Assembly: GCF_034931045.1 (NCBI RefSeq)
Contig: NZ_JAYGHH010000018.1
Coordinates: forward strand, 1 to 64,000
Source: Nodularia sp034931045
GTDB taxonomy: Bacteria > Cyanobacteriota > Cyanobacteriia > Cyanobacteriales > Nostocaceae
Length of the DNA stretch: 64,000 nucleotides
Reading direction: 5' to 3'
A program made the translations under genes and the position numbers. Positions within the stretch are counted from its first letter, which is position 1; each line of letters begins with the position of its first letter. Of the stretch, positions 17,207 through 25,807 are shown piece by piece. The notes under the pieces were generated by a model. It was not told the DNA's origin, ran no database searches, and saw nothing but the letters and a program-made list of their open reading frames with translations.

Positions 17207-18970
17207 ATGTTTAGAGACTGGTTTGCCAACAACTTGGGAGTAGGTCAAGCTCGGAAAGAGCAAGTGTACCTAGAAATATGCAGTTCCCTTAGTCTTGATG
17301 ATGCCAGCTATTGGATTCAAGTTCTGTTTGCGGCTGGTATTGCTACCCTGGGACTAGTGCTAAATAGTCCCGCCGTCATTATTGGCGCGATGCTGATTTC
17401 TCCATTGATGGGGGGAATTTTAGCCAATGGACTGGCGCTGGCTGCGGGTGATGTAATTTTAGCGATGCGCGCACTGCTGAATTTGTTATTGAGTTGTTTT
17501 GTGGCTATTTCCTTTGCTGTGTTACTGGTGACATTACTGCCATTTAAGGAAATTACCAGTGAGATTTTAGCTAGAACTCGGCCGAATATTCTGGATTTAG
17601 TGATCGCCCTGTTTTCTGGTGCTGTGGGGTCAGTGGCAATTTGTAAAGAACCCAGAGGCGTGGCGACTTCCATTCCTGGTGTGGCGATCGCAGTGGCTTT
17701 GATGCCACCATTATGTGTTGTGGGATATGGTATCGGTGTGGCTATTAGTCTCAATAGCGCTCAGGGAATACAGGTAGCTAGTGGTGGAGGTTTACTTTTT
17801 TTCACCAACTTGGTAGCAATTACCTTTACTGCCATGCTGGTATTTCTGGGACTACATATTGATAATCATCTCGTCAGAGCAAGAGTTAGGGAATGGCGGC
17901 TCACACATCCTGAAAGTGTCTGGGTTCAAAGTTTATTGGAGAAACTACCCGCATATAGCAAATTACGGAAAATTGGCTCGCTGCCGGGGAGATTATTATT
18001 AATTTTTATTACTATTATCTCCATTATCTTCCCACTCAATCGCTCCCTCAGTCAACTGGGACGGGAAATTGCTCTCCAGCAACAGGATAATCGTAACCGG
18101 AGTTTGGCAACGGATGTCTGGCAGAAAAATTTTGCCACTTTTCCTGATGGTGAAGCACGTTCTTTCATTAGTAATATCTCAACATCAGAAAAAAATGAAA
18201 AGCTAACAATTCAACTTCAGGTGTTTACGAGTCAGCAATATTCATCAGATGAACAGAATATTTATATTCAACAGTTAGCCGCCCGTTTGGGAAGACCTCC
18301 AGAATTATTAGCCCTGAAACTGGTGGAAATTCCCACGGCTGCCAACGAACTTTTACGCCCAGTACCGAAAGAACAACCTCCCGAACCGGTTTTAACCATC
18401 GCTCAATTACAATCAACTTTTGTGCAAGAAGTTCAATCTGCTTTACGTGATTTGAAACTTCCCCCACCAGCCGAAATGATTAATTACGAGTTAATTACTA
18501 GCCCAGTTATACCTCTAAGTATCCGGGTGGTTTATCTGAGTGAACGCGATATTGATGGAGATGCTCAAACTCTAGTGGCTGATAGCGTCAGAAATCGCTT
18601 AAATTACGAGTCTGCTGTAGTGAGTATGCAAAGAATAGCCAGCAATCTAGGCGCTATATCCTTTGAAAATGAGCAATCAGAACTTACGCCAGAAAATACT
18701 AAGTTATTAGACCGGGTTGGGCAAATTTTACAGCAACAGCCTAGTTTAAATCTGGAAATAATCGTCAATCAGGAAGCAGACGAATTAGCAGAAATTGTCC
18801 CAGCGCGAGCGCAAGCTATTACAGAATATCTAGAATCACAGTGGCAAATTAGCAGTGATGAGCGCATCGACTGGCAAACAGGAACAGAGTCTCAACGTAG
18901 CGCCATACTTAAACTTACGGTAAAATCACGGAGAAATCCCCCAGTGCAAACTATACCCGAATTGCGCTAA
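17207..18970 (+). CDS. DUF389 membrane protein with OmpA-like C-terminus
   Basis: 587 aa. Residues about 30-225 are a DUF389 (TIGR00341-like) domain with six or so membrane helices and the family motif GAMLISPLMGGILANGLALAAGD, plus VATSIPGVAIAVALMPPLCVVGYG. A further helix lies near 263-283. Residues about 300-587 are soluble; the last 100 (ISFENEQSELTPENTKLLDRV, then PARAQAITEYL) resemble an OmpA-like/MotB fold. The transport function of DUF389 proteins is not established. It lies between the proline-rich membrane protein (18-bp gap) and a BrkB/YihY protein (24-bp gap), which suggests an envelope operon. Confidence 0.88.
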   Translation: MFRDWFANNLGVGQARKEQVYLEICSSLSLDDASYWIQVLFAAGIATLGLVLNSPAVIIGAMLISPLMGGILANGLALAAGDVILAMRALLNLLLSCFVAISFAVLLVTLLPFKEITSEILARTRPNILDLVIALFSGAVGSVAICKEPRGVATSIPGVAIAVALMPPLCVVGYGIGVAISLNSAQGIQVASGGGLLFFTNLVAITFTAMLVFLGLHIDNHLVRARVREWRLTHPESVWVQSLLEKLPAYSKLRKIGSLPGRLLLIFITIISIIFPLNRSLSQLGREIALQQQDNRNRSLATDVWQKNFATFPDGEARSFISNISTSEKNEKLTIQLQVFTSQQYSSDEQNIYIQQLAARLGRPPELLALKLVEIPTAANELLRPVPKEQPPEPVLTIAQLQSTFVQEVQSALRDLKLPPPAEMINYELITSPVIPLSIRVVYLSERDIDGDAQTLVADSVRNRLNYESAVVSMQRIASNLGAISFENEQSELTPENTKLLDRVGQILQQQPSLNLEIIVNQEADELAEIVPARAQAITEYLESQWQISSDERIDWQTGTESQRSAILKLTVKSRRNPPVQTIPELR

Positions 18971-18994
18971 TTGCAGACAGAGAGAAGATTTGTT

Positions 18995-19894
18995 ATGCCC
19001 AAGACTCGTTTTTTCAGTTTCTTTCGTCACATCAATGGGCGCACCCTGAAAAACACCTTTGCTAGAACAAGCGAAAGACGACTTTTAGGACTAGGCTCAG
19101 AAATTGCTTTCAATGCCATGTTATCGTTCTTTCCAGCAATTATCGCCCTGCTGACAGCTATCGGCTTATTTGAAGAATCCTTCCAAAATACCTTTAAACA
19201 ACTGGCAGCTCAATTCAGTCAAGTCGCACCAGAAGAAGTACTGATCTTAGTTCGTGATTTTGCCAGTCAAGAAATTACCAACTCCAGAAATGGTGGTTTG
19301 TTTTCTGTCAGCTTTTTAATCGCTATTTGGACTGCTTCTGGGGCGATAAGTACGGCCATGGCTGCCTTCGATCAAATTCATCAAATTCCCTCTGAGCAAA
19401 CGCGCCCTTTTTGGAAAGCCAAACTCATTTCACTAGGATTAACCATCGGGACTCTTTTACTATTTGTTTTGGCTTCTTTTCTTGTATTTATTAGCGACCT
19501 ACTATTAGCAATGGCGGTAAATGAAAGTAGTTCTCTGATTTTTTTACTGCATTTTTGGCAACTGTTACGCTGGCCTTTGGCTCTGGGTATTATTGCGATC
19601 GCTTTCAGCTTTGTCTATCGCTATGGCCCCAGCGTCTGGAATTCAGGGACACCAATGATGCCGGGTGCTATATCAGCAGCTGTGTTCTGGGCAATTCTGT
19701 CAGCCTTATTTCGGACTTATGTCGCGAATTTTGGTAACTATAACAAAGTTTATGGTGCTGTGGGTACGGTGATAGTTTTAATGCTATGGCTGTGGATGAG
19801 TGCGGCGGTGATGCTGATTGGCGACCAATTAAATGTAACTGTCGGTGAACAAATGCAGCTAAAATCAGCTAAAAACTTAATGGAAAAGCCATAA
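18995..19894 (+). CDS. YihY/BrkB-family inner membrane protein
   Basis: 299 aa from ATG 18995; an in-frame TTG at 18971 abuts the upstream stop but lacks a ribosome-binding site. Seen: a family-typical N-terminal amphipathic part (LGLGSEIAFNAMLSFFPAIIALLTAIGLF) and six hydrophobic segments, including VSFLIAIWTASGAISTAM, LTIGTLLLFVLASFLVFI and VIVLMLWLWMSAAVMLIGDQLN. Known as the 'YihY/virulence factor BrkB' family; despite older labels it is not RNase BN. Molecular function unknown. Third gene of a likely operon with the DUF389 gene. Confidence 0.9.
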   Translation: MPKTRFFSFFRHINGRTLKNTFARTSERRLLGLGSEIAFNAMLSFFPAIIALLTAIGLFEESFQNTFKQLAAQFSQVAPEEVLILVRDFASQEITNSRNGGLFSVSFLIAIWTASGAISTAMAAFDQIHQIPSEQTRPFWKAKLISLGLTIGTLLLFVLASFLVFISDLLLAMAVNESSSLIFLLHFWQLLRWPLALGIIAIAFSFVYRYGPSVWNSGTPMMPGAISAAVFWAILSALFRTYVANFGNYNKVYGAVGTVIVLMLWLWMSAAVMLIGDQLNVTVGEQMQLKSAKNLMEKP

Positions 19895-19961
19895 GAAATT
19901 AAATACAGTAATACAGTAGTCAGGTATTTAACTATTTAACCTCAAATAAGCGATCGCCTTC

Positions 19962-20354
19962 ATGTCTAATTTTGATAGACGGGATGATTATATTGATTCC
20001 GCAGCTCAAGCACTCACATTGAAACGCCTGCGTCGGTTGAGTCTCATCCTCGATAAAGTGATAACTATTCCCGGAACACCAATTCACATTGGTTTAGACC
20101 CATTGATCGGATTTATCCCTATTGGTGGCGATGTTTTGGGAATTATCCTTGCTAGTTACATTGTTATAGAAGCTGCCAAACTCGGTGTTCCTCAAGCTAC
20201 TTTGAGAAAAATGGTCTTGAATGTGATCATTGATGGCTTGGTAGGTGCTATCCCAGTAATCGGAGATTTATTTGATTTTGCCTGGACAGCAAATGAGTAT
20301 AATATCAAACTATTAGAAGCACATTTACAGTTCCCTCTCAGAAGGAAACCTTAA
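19962..20354 (+). CDS. DUF4112 small membrane protein
   Basis: 130 aa, full length for DUF4112. Seen: an RLRRLSLILDKVITIPGT motif, then two Gly/Pro-rich hydrophobic hairpins (GLDPLIGFIPIGGDVLGIILASYIV and VNVIIDGLVGAIPVIGDLFDF), the paired GxIPxxGD pattern that defines the family. Function unknown; probably a membrane-inserted protein. It follows the BrkB-family gene by 67 bp on the same strand. Confidence 0.9.
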   Translation: MSNFDRRDDYIDSAAQALTLKRLRRLSLILDKVITIPGTPIHIGLDPLIGFIPIGGDVLGIILASYIVIEAAKLGVPQATLRKMVLNVIIDGLVGAIPVIGDLFDFAWTANEYNIKLLEAHLQFPLRRKP

Positions 20355-20437
20355 ACCCTTAACTTATTTTGCCATTGTCTTAATAGCATTCTCGTGATAA
20401 TAATTATAATGCTTTAAACGAGTTATAAAAAAAAGGA

Positions 20438-21373
20438 ATGAAAGATTGGTGGCAGGCTACTTTTCCTCAAGGAAGGCAAAGTCTAATAATTACTGATACA
20501 CATGGATATCCTGTACAAATTGCTTATGGTGAAGTAGGTACAGGTAAACCCTTAGTTTTATTACATGGAATGGGTAGCTGGAGCTACAATTGGCGGCACA
20601 GTATCGCGCCATTATCGCAATATTTTCGGGTAATTTGTTTTGATGCCAAAGGATACGGTTTTTCGGAAAAACCTTGGTTGCGTAGAGAACAAAATGGACA
20701 TCAACTTATTGAATTAGAACGGATTATTCAAGCATTATGTGATGAGCCTGCGGTGATTGTCGCCGAATCTTTAGGGGGGTTAGTAGCCCTAGCCCTAGCT
20801 CAACATCATCCTCAATTAATCGCACGTTTAATAGTCATAAATGTACCTGTTTTCACCGAACAATTACCTCATTGGGCAATGTGGATACTTGCTAAAATGC
20901 CATTAGAAATGTTACAAACCATTGATTCTTTGCGTTTAGCATATCTATTTGCACCTCTAGTCAGGGAAATTATGGCCATAGAAAGGCGTAAGGTGCTGTT
21001 CGACCCATCAATTTTGACACCCGAAGATGTGTATTGGCTCACTTATCCATTTATTGAACTTCCTGGAACTATTGTCAAAGTTGCTGAAGAATTACAAATA
21101 GCAGCGCAGGAAATAGAAAATTGGCAAACCAATAAACCTAATCTGCTCAGTGAAATTCAAAATAATCTGGGTACTATTAAGTGTCCCACATTAATTATGT
21201 GGGGAGATCAAGATAGTTGGTTCCCTACCAGTCATGGGGAAAAACTACATCAAAACATCCCCTTATCCCAGTTCAAAATTATAGATAACTGCTATCATGA
21301 TGCCTCTGCTGGTTCATCTCAGGTCGTGAATGCAGCTGTTCTTAAGTTTTTGCAAGAGACGAATTTTTTATAA
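20438..21373 (+). CDS. alpha/beta hydrolase
   Basis: 311 aa. Seen: an oxyanion strand-loop LLHGMGSWSYNW (41-52), nucleophile elbow AESLGG with Ser111, acid in MWGDQDSWFP and His in NCYHDAS, so the catalytic triad looks intact. A cap of about 100 aa lies between. It resembles the epoxide hydrolase/haloperoxidase-like group common in cyanobacteria; the substrate is unknown. ATG 20438 follows a purine-rich AAAAAAAGGA. Last gene of the plus-strand run from 16301. Confidence 0.85.
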   Translation: MKDWWQATFPQGRQSLIITDTHGYPVQIAYGEVGTGKPLVLLHGMGSWSYNWRHSIAPLSQYFRVICFDAKGYGFSEKPWLRREQNGHQLIELERIIQALCDEPAVIVAESLGGLVALALAQHHPQLIARLIVINVPVFTEQLPHWAMWILAKMPLEMLQTIDSLRLAYLFAPLVREIMAIERRKVLFDPSILTPEDVYWLTYPFIELPGTIVKVAEELQIAAQEIENWQTNKPNLLSEIQNNLGTIKCPTLIMWGDQDSWFPTSHGEKLHQNIPLSQFKIIDNCYHDASAGSSQVVNAAVLKFLQETNFL

Positions 21374-21378
21374 AAAAA

Positions 21379-21419
21379 GAGTGAGAGGAGGCATACCAAG
21401 CGCCTCTAACCTCTCACTC
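21379..21419 (-). terminator. terminator hairpin between convergent genes
   Basis: A perfect 10-bp stem GAGTGAGAGG/CCTCTCACTC, with an inner AGGC/GCCT pairing. On the minus strand it is followed by a seven-U run, so it is an intrinsic terminator for transcription from the gene at 21749-22429; in the plus direction it lies just after the hydrolase stop. Confidence 0.65.
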
Positions 21420-21748
21420 AGGAATTTGCCACTGTAGTGTTTCAGGAATATGTATAAGCGCTGCCCTTTATTTAGGGGGCTAATGTGTATATCAATGACA
21501 ACGCTCATATACATTTAAAATTCCTGGTGTGACAAATACCAAGTCTGATAACTTAAGTTGTGATCATTGAACAAGAGCAACTAATTATTGGGTATTTTGA
21601 TTAACAAAATCATTGTTGTTTTTTGTCTTCTACAATTTAACTTAGTTAATCTAAATGTGGTTGCCATTTTGGCAGGTTTCTTTACTTAACATTTTCTTGT
21701 GCAGATGCGATAAGTGGCTTGCTCAATACCAACACTTTGCCAGCAAGA
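21420..21748. other. intergenic spacer
   Basis: About 330 bp, AT-rich, with no gene seen. Apart from a loose CATATACATT/AATGTGTATAT symmetry near 21480-21515, no structure is recognised. Confidence 0.4.
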
Positions 21749-22429
21749 TTAATATTTCTGTAAAATGGTAGACAAAGAACTGTGTTTACGAATATCCATC
21801 AAGTCTGCCAAAGTTTCTTTTCTTTTATCCAGTGGATGCTGATGTTCTGGTGGTAGAACCGTCACCGGAGACTGTGATTTATTTCCCCTGGGAATAATCT
21901 GCTTTAGTGGTTGTAGTGGGATAAAAACTGGCGGATTCTTTACAATCGCTGGTTCCCATGTTTGGCTACGGTTTGGCTTTAAAGGTTTTGAGGCGCGATA
22001 GCTGCGCTCTTTTGGAGATGTTTCGGCATCGTGTTTGATGGGTTGGCGGATTTGTGGATGCTGATTATGGGGACGGTTGACTAATTGGAAAATTATGTAG
22101 CAACCACTAGCACAACTGAGAGCGATCGCAGCTACTAGCCATAAAGGTGTAGGATTGCTATGCTCAGAGGATATTGTGATTGGTTTTTCCACCACAGCCG
22201 GGATTTCTTCTATTAGTTCTATATTGTCTGCACTACCAGCGTAACCCAAGCTGTACAAAGCTAAAGCAGCAGTTCCTAGCAGCATTGTTAATAATCCCGT
22301 TAACAATAACCCTGGACGATGTGTCAGCAGATAGATCAAAATATTTGAGCTACGGATTAATCCCGATTTACGATTTGTCTGCCTTCTGACTTGATTTGGC
22401 CGATCTTGTAAACTCTGAGTATGTTCCAT
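21749..22429 (-). CDS. two-TM protein of unknown function
   Basis: 226 aa, not recognised. Seen: a basic N-terminus (about 1-35), TM1 at about 37-62 (GLLLTGLLTMLLGTAALALYSLGYAG), a short acidic loop, TM2 at about 95-115 (LWLVAAIALSCASGCYIIFQLV), then a basic, Pro/Gln-rich, probably disordered cytoplasmic tail of about 110 aa. The layout suggests a small membrane anchor or scaffold; no enzyme motif is visible. It ends near a minus-strand terminator hairpin. Confidence 0.7.
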   Translation of the reverse strand: MEHTQSLQDRPNQVRRQTNRKSGLIRSSNILIYLLTHRPGLLLTGLLTMLLGTAALALYSLGYAGSADNIELIEEIPAVVEKPITISSEHSNPTPLWLVAAIALSCASGCYIIFQLVNRPHNQHPQIRQPIKHDAETSPKERSYRASKPLKPNRSQTWEPAIVKNPPVFIPLQPLKQIIPRGNKSQSPVTVLPPEHQHPLDKRKETLADLMDIRKHSSLSTILQKY

Positions 22430-22595
22430 GATTACTTTCAGATTGATCCCCTCTAGCTAATGATTGTACTGGAGGAGTCAGTCATCAGGTATCCGTAGCT
22501 TGATGGGGAAATTCAGTAGCTTTTTTTTGGAAATATATGCTACTAAATCCCAAATTTTTGACTAATTTAGCGATTTTAGTGAATTTTGAGTTTGG

Positions 22596-23663
22596 TTATG
22601 ACTTCGATTCAGCACCAGAATATCTTTCTAGTGCTAGTTGAATTAACCGATCTACTAAGTCTGGAAAGGGTATACCACTATCAGCCCAGAGTTGGGGATA
22701 CATACTGGTAGCAGTAAAGCCTGGGAAGGTGTTGATTTCGTTAATCAATATTTCCCCGGTAGCTTCTACAAAGAAAAAATCTACTCTTGCCAACCCTGCT
22801 GCATCAACTGCTGCAAAGGCTTGTAATGCCATATCTTGGATTTGGCGGCTGACTGCATCTGGGAGGGGTGCAGGAATCAGTAAATCTGCTTGACCTGCTG
22901 TATATTTAGTTTCATAATCATAGAAGTCACTGTTAAAGGTAATCTCTCCAACGGTAGAGGCTTTAGTTTGATCATTACCTAATACGGCACATTCCACTTC
23001 CCTCGCCACTACTCCTGCTTCGACAATGATCCGTCTGTCATAAGTAGCAGCATTATCTAAGGCCGCTTCTAACTCTTGGCGCGATCGCACTTTGGCAATA
23101 CCCACTGATGAACCTAAATTAGCAGGTTTGACAAAACAGGGATAGTCCAAAGCAGCTTCAATTTCATCGCATAATTTGGGAAATACACAAGGATTTGACC
23201 AAACTTGCGCTCTGGTTAAGGCTTTATATTTCACTTGGGGTAATCCGGCTTGCTCAAAGGCCATTTTCATGGCAATCTTATCCATACCCAAAGCTGAACC
23301 TAACACCCCGGAACCTACAAAGGGGACTTGCATTAATGTCAGTAATCCCTGAATTGTGCCGTCTTCACCGTTGGGGCCATGCAGAATGGGAAACCACACA
23401 TCCACTTGGGTGACTAGATCAGGTAATTGACATGGGTTGAGGTTTTTGTTTTCTATATGCGGAATACCAGACTCTAGAACCTGCTGGGGTATTTCTCCCG
23501 CTAACCAGCAGCCATTTTTCTGGATATAAAAAGGCAGGATTTCGTACTTATTAGCATTTTGTTCTGCACTTAAGGCTTTAGCGATCGCTCTTGCTGAACT
23601 AATTGAAACTTCATGTTCCCCGGAACGACCCCCAAACAGCAGTCCCACCCGCAGTTTAGTCAT
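22596..23663 (-). CDS. ddl: D-alanine--D-alanine ligase
   Basis: 355 aa, normal length. It joins two D-Ala using ATP to give the D-Ala-D-Ala of peptidoglycan precursors, in the cytoplasm. Seen: an N-terminal LLFGGRSGEHEVSISSA (about 8-24), HGPNGEDGTIQGLL, the ATP-grasp core (KMAFEQAGLP, YPCFVKPANLGSSVGI), EVECAVLGN, and the metal-binding C-terminus ARVDFF, then EINTFPGFTATSMYP (omega loop and second D-Ala site). ATG 23663. Monocistronic by appearance. Confidence 0.97.
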   Translation of the reverse strand: MTKLRVGLLFGGRSGEHEVSISSARAIAKALSAEQNANKYEILPFYIQKNGCWLAGEIPQQVLESGIPHIENKNLNPCQLPDLVTQVDVWFPILHGPNGEDGTIQGLLTLMQVPFVGSGVLGSALGMDKIAMKMAFEQAGLPQVKYKALTRAQVWSNPCVFPKLCDEIEAALDYPCFVKPANLGSSVGIAKVRSRQELEAALDNAATYDRRIIVEAGVVAREVECAVLGNDQTKASTVGEITFNSDFYDYETKYTAGQADLLIPAPLPDAVSRQIQDMALQAFAAVDAAGLARVDFFFVEATGEILINEINTFPGFTATSMYPQLWADSGIPFPDLVDRLIQLALERYSGAESKS

Positions 23664-23780
23664 TTTTAGTACCTTTTTCTTTTCTCTGGCTGATAGCGTA
23701 TCATAACCTGCCCTGGTTACTATATTTTTTTGTGATGACTAGAAATTTAGTTTGGGTGTTGGGTAGTTTTATATGAAGAA

Positions 23781-23812
23781 CGTTCGCGTAGCGCATACCG
23801 CAGAGGCGCAGA
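23781..23812. repeat. dispersed TTCGCGTAGCG repeat (intergenic copy)
   Basis: CGTTCGCGTAGCGCATACCGC followed by a purine-rich AGAGGCGCAGAGGACTCAGAGG stretch, common in Nostocales intergenic DNA. It lies between ddl and the metallophosphoesterase. Confidence 0.7.
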
Positions 23813-23875
23813 GGACTCAGAGGAAGAGGGAAGAGGGAGTTGGATGTTTTTTTATTTGGAAGTGTCTATGCTTAG

Positions 23876-25591
23876 TTATTTTAATTTAAATTCATCAAAT
23901 TTTACTACGTCTGAATCGGGTTGACTGGTATCAAAATAATAGCTGGTTACTATTCCTTTGCCTGTGTCAAAGATGCTAAAAACTGTGATGTCGTTACTCG
24001 CTATGTAAGGAAGCGGTTGATTATCTTCTCCTAATAAGGGTGCAATTGTCGGGATGACTGGTTCCAACCCATAAGGATCACCCAGTGCAGTATAATCTTC
24101 TTGATATCCAATTGGTATTTCTCGTTTTTTGTTCCCCCAAGCCGCACCGTAGGAGTTACCGACATTTGATGTTTCGAGAAAGTGCATTCCACTAGGACTA
24201 ACAAAGCGGTTCCATAAATGGGAATGTCCATATAATACGAATTGCACCTCAGCCGCTTCTAGTAAAGGCAAAACATCACGATTAATGTAATCTGCATCTT
24301 TGGGGTATTCGTAACGAACTGCGCTGATTTTACCGTTTTGCTCACGTTCAATTATCTGCACTGGATTTGTATAAGCAGGAACGATATTATCACCTAATGT
24401 ATGAGGTGGATGATGGAACATCACAATTTTGTATTTGGCTTGTTGAAATTCTGGACTTTTAAGTTCTGCTTCTAACCAATTATATTGCTGACTACCTTGA
24501 GTAATTGGCTCAAAAATTAATTGCCCATAACCCCAATTTTCTGGATTATCTAAATCCTGGAATGCTTCTTTATATCTACCTTTATATGCTGTATTTAAGT
24601 TAGGAGTCCGCCACGTATTGGTAATGTAAAGTACCACCAAACGCACATCACCAAAGCTAACTGCATAATACTTTTTTCCACCTGTTTTACTTTGAGGTAG
24701 GCTGAAAATCTCTTCATAAGTATAAGTATTAAAAGAATTATCTATCAAAGATTTCCCACTATATAATCTTTGAGCAACGTCACGGGGAATAGGATCATTA
24801 AATTCATTATTTAAACTATCTGTTCTCTCAAACCGCCCCATCACCTCATGATTACCAATAGCTGTAAACATGGGGGCGTGTTGAATGATTTCACCCCCTG
24901 TATAGGTTGTTTTCACGCCATTGTGTGTCATTTCATAGTGAGCATGACCTTGTAAAGCGGGAAATAATGCACCACCCCGACTATCATCAAACCATTCTGA
25001 GGCGCGATCGCTCACATTAATTAAATCACCAGCGAACCACACCCCATCAACCTGTCCCACCGTTTCCACCACCTTTTGCAGATTTGCGGCTGTCATCGGT
25101 TTTAACTGATGGTCTGAAGTCAGGAGAATCTTCAATACTTGTCCTGGTTCTGGAGTCGGTGCGAGGGTAAAAACATCACTGCTAACACTTGCGCCACCTT
25201 CGCGCACACTCATCACACGATAGGGAATACGCACCCCAGGCGTTAACCCAGTCACCTCGGCTTCGTGTCGCCAAATGTCACGTTTTACAGGTTGATTTAT
25301 AGTTTTATTTGCTACTTTTGATTGTTGGTCTTCTCTGGTGCGGCTGAGTTTAGTAGTTCTAGCAAAGCTTGATTTATCCAGATTTTCCCCGTAGGTAACT
25401 ACGTGTTTATCACCAGGAAACTCTGTAAACCAAACTACTTGCACAGAGTTAGCGGTTGGTAGTTGTAAAAATGGGTCTGTCAGCAGATGCGGTGCTGATA
25501 TCATAGTTGTTTGCCCATAAGAACGCACATTTACCAGGGTAAGGCATAGAACAAAGAAAATTATAAACGTTAATAGTTTGGTTTTTGCCAT
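23876..25591 (-). CDS. secreted purple-acid-phosphatase-like metallophosphoesterase
   Basis: 571 aa from ATG 25591. An in-frame extension reaches through the N-gap at 25621-25645, but the hydrophobic signal peptide right after the ATG (MAKTKLLTFIIFFVLCLTLV) supports this start. Seen: a Sec signal (1-27), a fibronectin-like N-terminal domain (about 30-150, PFLQLPTANSVQVVWFTEF, typical of purple acid phosphatases), then a calcineurin-like domain: TSDHQ, AGDLIN, GNHE, FHHPPH and YGHSHLWNR. It probably hydrolyses phosphate esters in the periplasm or outside the cell. TSDHQ at the first motif and FHHPPH at the fourth support an intact metal site. Confidence 0.88.
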   Translation of the reverse strand: MAKTKLLTFIIFFVLCLTLVNVRSYGQTTMISAPHLLTDPFLQLPTANSVQVVWFTEFPGDKHVVTYGENLDKSSFARTTKLSRTREDQQSKVANKTINQPVKRDIWRHEAEVTGLTPGVRIPYRVMSVREGGASVSSDVFTLAPTPEPGQVLKILLTSDHQLKPMTAANLQKVVETVGQVDGVWFAGDLINVSDRASEWFDDSRGGALFPALQGHAHYEMTHNGVKTTYTGGEIIQHAPMFTAIGNHEVMGRFERTDSLNNEFNDPIPRDVAQRLYSGKSLIDNSFNTYTYEEIFSLPQSKTGGKKYYAVSFGDVRLVVLYITNTWRTPNLNTAYKGRYKEAFQDLDNPENWGYGQLIFEPITQGSQQYNWLEAELKSPEFQQAKYKIVMFHHPPHTLGDNIVPAYTNPVQIIEREQNGKISAVRYEYPKDADYINRDVLPLLEAAEVQFVLYGHSHLWNRFVSPSGMHFLETSNVGNSYGAAWGNKKREIPIGYQEDYTALGDPYGLEPVIPTIAPLLGEDNQPLPYIASNDITVFSIFDTGKGIVTSYYFDTSQPDSDVVKFDEFKLK

Positions 25592-25620
25592 AATGACCCG
25601 GAGAGTTACAGGCTTTTGCA

Positions 25621-25645
25621 NNNNNNNNNNNNNNNNNNNNNNNNN
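25621..25645. other. assembly gap (25 N)
   Basis: A run of N just upstream of the metallophosphoesterase start; its promoter and any upstream start cannot be judged. Confidence 0.99.
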
Positions 25646-25807
25646 ATACATGGGCAAGTTTAAAGGGTGGTTAAGGCGATCGCTCAAATTTATAGGTGTG
25701 TTCTCGTGTGATCTCGGCTCAATCTTAAGAAAAAATATAGGTATTAAATAGAACTTACAATTAACGTATAATTCTGGTTGGTAAATATAATTTATAAAAC
25801 GCTGAAT

